Assembly: GCA_947624135.1 (NCBI GenBank)
Contig: CANQIV010000007.1
Location: 1 to 32,753, forward strand
Length of the DNA: 32,753 nucleotides
Direction: 5' to 3'
Origin: an uncultured Bacilli bacterium
Lineage (GTDB): Bacteria > Bacillota_I > Bacilli_A > RF39 > UBA660
A program made the position numbers and the translations under genes. Below the pieces are notes generated by a model that had not been told where the DNA came from, searched no databases, and worked only from the letters and a program-made list of their open reading frames with translations. Of the stretch, positions 31,563-32,753 are shown one piece after another. Positions within the stretch are counted from its first letter, which is position 1; each line of letters opens with the position of its first letter.

Positions 31563-31819
31563 AAAAAGTTCAAATAGTAAATATAGATAAATGTAATTAT
31601 ACATTACTTGATATGAATAATAATGAATATAAAGTAAGTATGATATTTTATGAATTTAGTCCTAAATTAAATGATATTATATATTTAGATGAAAAAATAT
31701 TAACTGAAATTAATATATATAATTTTGGACCAATTAAAGATAATAAAATAAAAGATAACGAAATGATTAAAATAGTAAGAGAAAAAGAAGAATACTATTT
31801 AACAAGATATTATGGTTAA
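31556..31819 (+). CDS. Hypothetical small protein
   Basis: 87 aa; overlaps the 3' end of paralog 2 by 7 nt; RBS-like AAAGGGA. Confidence 0.6.
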   Translation: MLKKVQIVNIDKCNYTLLDMNNNEYKVSMIFYEFSPKLNDIIYLDEKILTEINIYNFGPIKDNKIKDNEMIKIVREKEEYYLTRYYG

Positions 31820-31830
31820 ATAAAAAACTA

Positions 31831-31859
31831 TTGATTTTAAACTCTATTTATTATATAAT
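31831..31859 (+). promoter_or_regulatory. Putative sigma70-type promoter
   Basis: TTGATT, 17-nt spacer, TATAAT. Confidence 0.6.
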
Positions 31860-31890
31860 AATCCTTAATAATTTATTAGGGAGGGTATTT

Positions 31891-32753
31891 ATGTTAAACG
31901 ATGAACAAGTAAAAAATATGATTTATGAAAAATCAATAGAAAGATTTAACAATAATGATATAAATGAAAAAGTATTAAATGATGTATTAGAATATATTAA
32001 AAATAGTAATAATATAAATTTTCTTTACCGCATTATTATGAATGAAAAATCAACTTTATTTTCACAAATTGAAAATGGAATTTCTAGATTAGAAGATATG
32101 GTAATAGAAACTAAAAATGCAGAATATATATATTGGTTTGCAATGAATGTAGAAGGAGCCAATATAGAAAAGTTAGAAGATGCATTAATTTCACTTAGAT
32201 ATTCACCTCGATATATATATGAATTTGCAAGAGATAAAGATGAATCAAATAAAGAAAAATTAACAGATGCGATAATAGAATTTGGAAAAGCAAGATATAT
32301 ATATACTTTTGCAAGAGATGTAAAAGGTGCAAATATTGAGAAATTAGCAAATGCGATAATAGAACTTGGAAATATAGAATATATATCTTATTTTGCAGAA
32401 AATGTAGAAGGTGCAAATATTGAGAAATTACAAAATGCAATAATAGCAACAAAAGATGAAAATTGTATATATAATTTTGCAAGAGATGTAAAAGGCGCAA
32501 ATATAGAAAAATTGGAAGATTCAATAATTTCAATTGGAAACGCAGGATATATATATAATTTTGCAAAAGATGTAAAAGGCGCAAATAAAGAAAAATTAGA
32601 AGATGCAATAATAGAAACTAGAGATGCAGAATTTATATATATATTTGCAAAAAATGTAGAGGGTGCAAACATTGAGAAATTAGAAGATGCAATAATAGAA
32701 ACTAGAGATGCAGAATTTATATATATATTTGCAAAAAATGTAGAGGGTGCAAA
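31891..32753 (+). CDS. Tandem-repeat protein (28-aa repeats), truncated by the window end
   Basis: Strong RBS GGGAGGG before ATG31891; frame open to the edge; missed by the ORF track because no stop is present. Repeat consensus NIEKLEDAIIETxxAEYIYxFAxxVEGA. Confidence 0.85.
   Translation, partial: MLNDEQVKNMIYEKSIERFNNNDINEKVLNDVLEYIKNSNNINFLYRIIMNEKSTLFSQIENGISRLEDMVIETKNAEYIYWFAMNVEGANIEKLEDALISLRYSPRYIYEFARDKDESNKEKLTDAIIEFGKARYIYTFARDVKGANIEKLANAIIELGNIEYISYFAENVEGANIEKLQNAIIATKDENCIYNFARDVKGANIEKLEDSIISIGNAGYIYNFAKDVKGANKEKLEDAIIETRDAEFIYIFAKNVEGANIEKLEDAIIETRDAEFIYIFAKNVEGA
32077..32753 (+). repeat. Eight in-frame units of 84 bp (one of 87 bp)
   Basis: Unit starts at 32077, 32161, 32248, 32332, 32416, 32500, 32584, 32668. 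Confidence 0.9.

Noticed and set aside
32195-32672. Minus-strand ORFs 32195-32608 and 32388-32672
   Set aside because: Antisense reading of the 84-bp tandem repeats; their apparent periodicity comes from the plus-strand gene.

Overview
AT-rich window from a low-GC Firmicutes/Bacilli-like genome; the taxonomy is inferred from gene content only. Left to right it contains: a prepilin-like surface gene (about 324-2568); a convergent FemAB-family gene and a DUF1540-like small protein; a 2-hydroxyacyl-CoA dehydratase-like gene; a Tad/type IVc pilus cluster (two TadE/G-like genes, a CpaE-like ATPase, CpaF/TadA, TadB with an N-terminal Ig-like extension, TadC); murC; a phosphodiester glycosidase; rnhC; a CvpA-family gene; mtaB; an apparent tRNA-Asn T-box leader followed by two tRNA-Asn(GTT) genes and gatC-gatA-gatB-aspS; pyrG; a dicarboxylate symporter; a kinase-like gene; obgE; two tandem paralogous LRR-like proteins; and a truncated ORF of 28-aa tandem repeats running off the right edge. 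The strongest candidate for something new is the first gene. Its class III prepilin signal is separated from its start codon and RBS by a G10 tract that puts it out of frame (9 G would restore one ORF). Its C-terminus is a GC-rich, A-depleted segment (about 56% GC over 120 bp) that looks like the variable region of a diversity-generating retroelement (DGR) target. This would combine ON/OFF phase variation and targeted hypermutation in one gene. No reverse transcriptase or template repeat is visible in the window, so the DGR part is inference. A second unusual feature is the T-box/tRNA-Asn/gatCAB/aspS operon, in which the riboswitch's probable ligand is encoded directly downstream of it.
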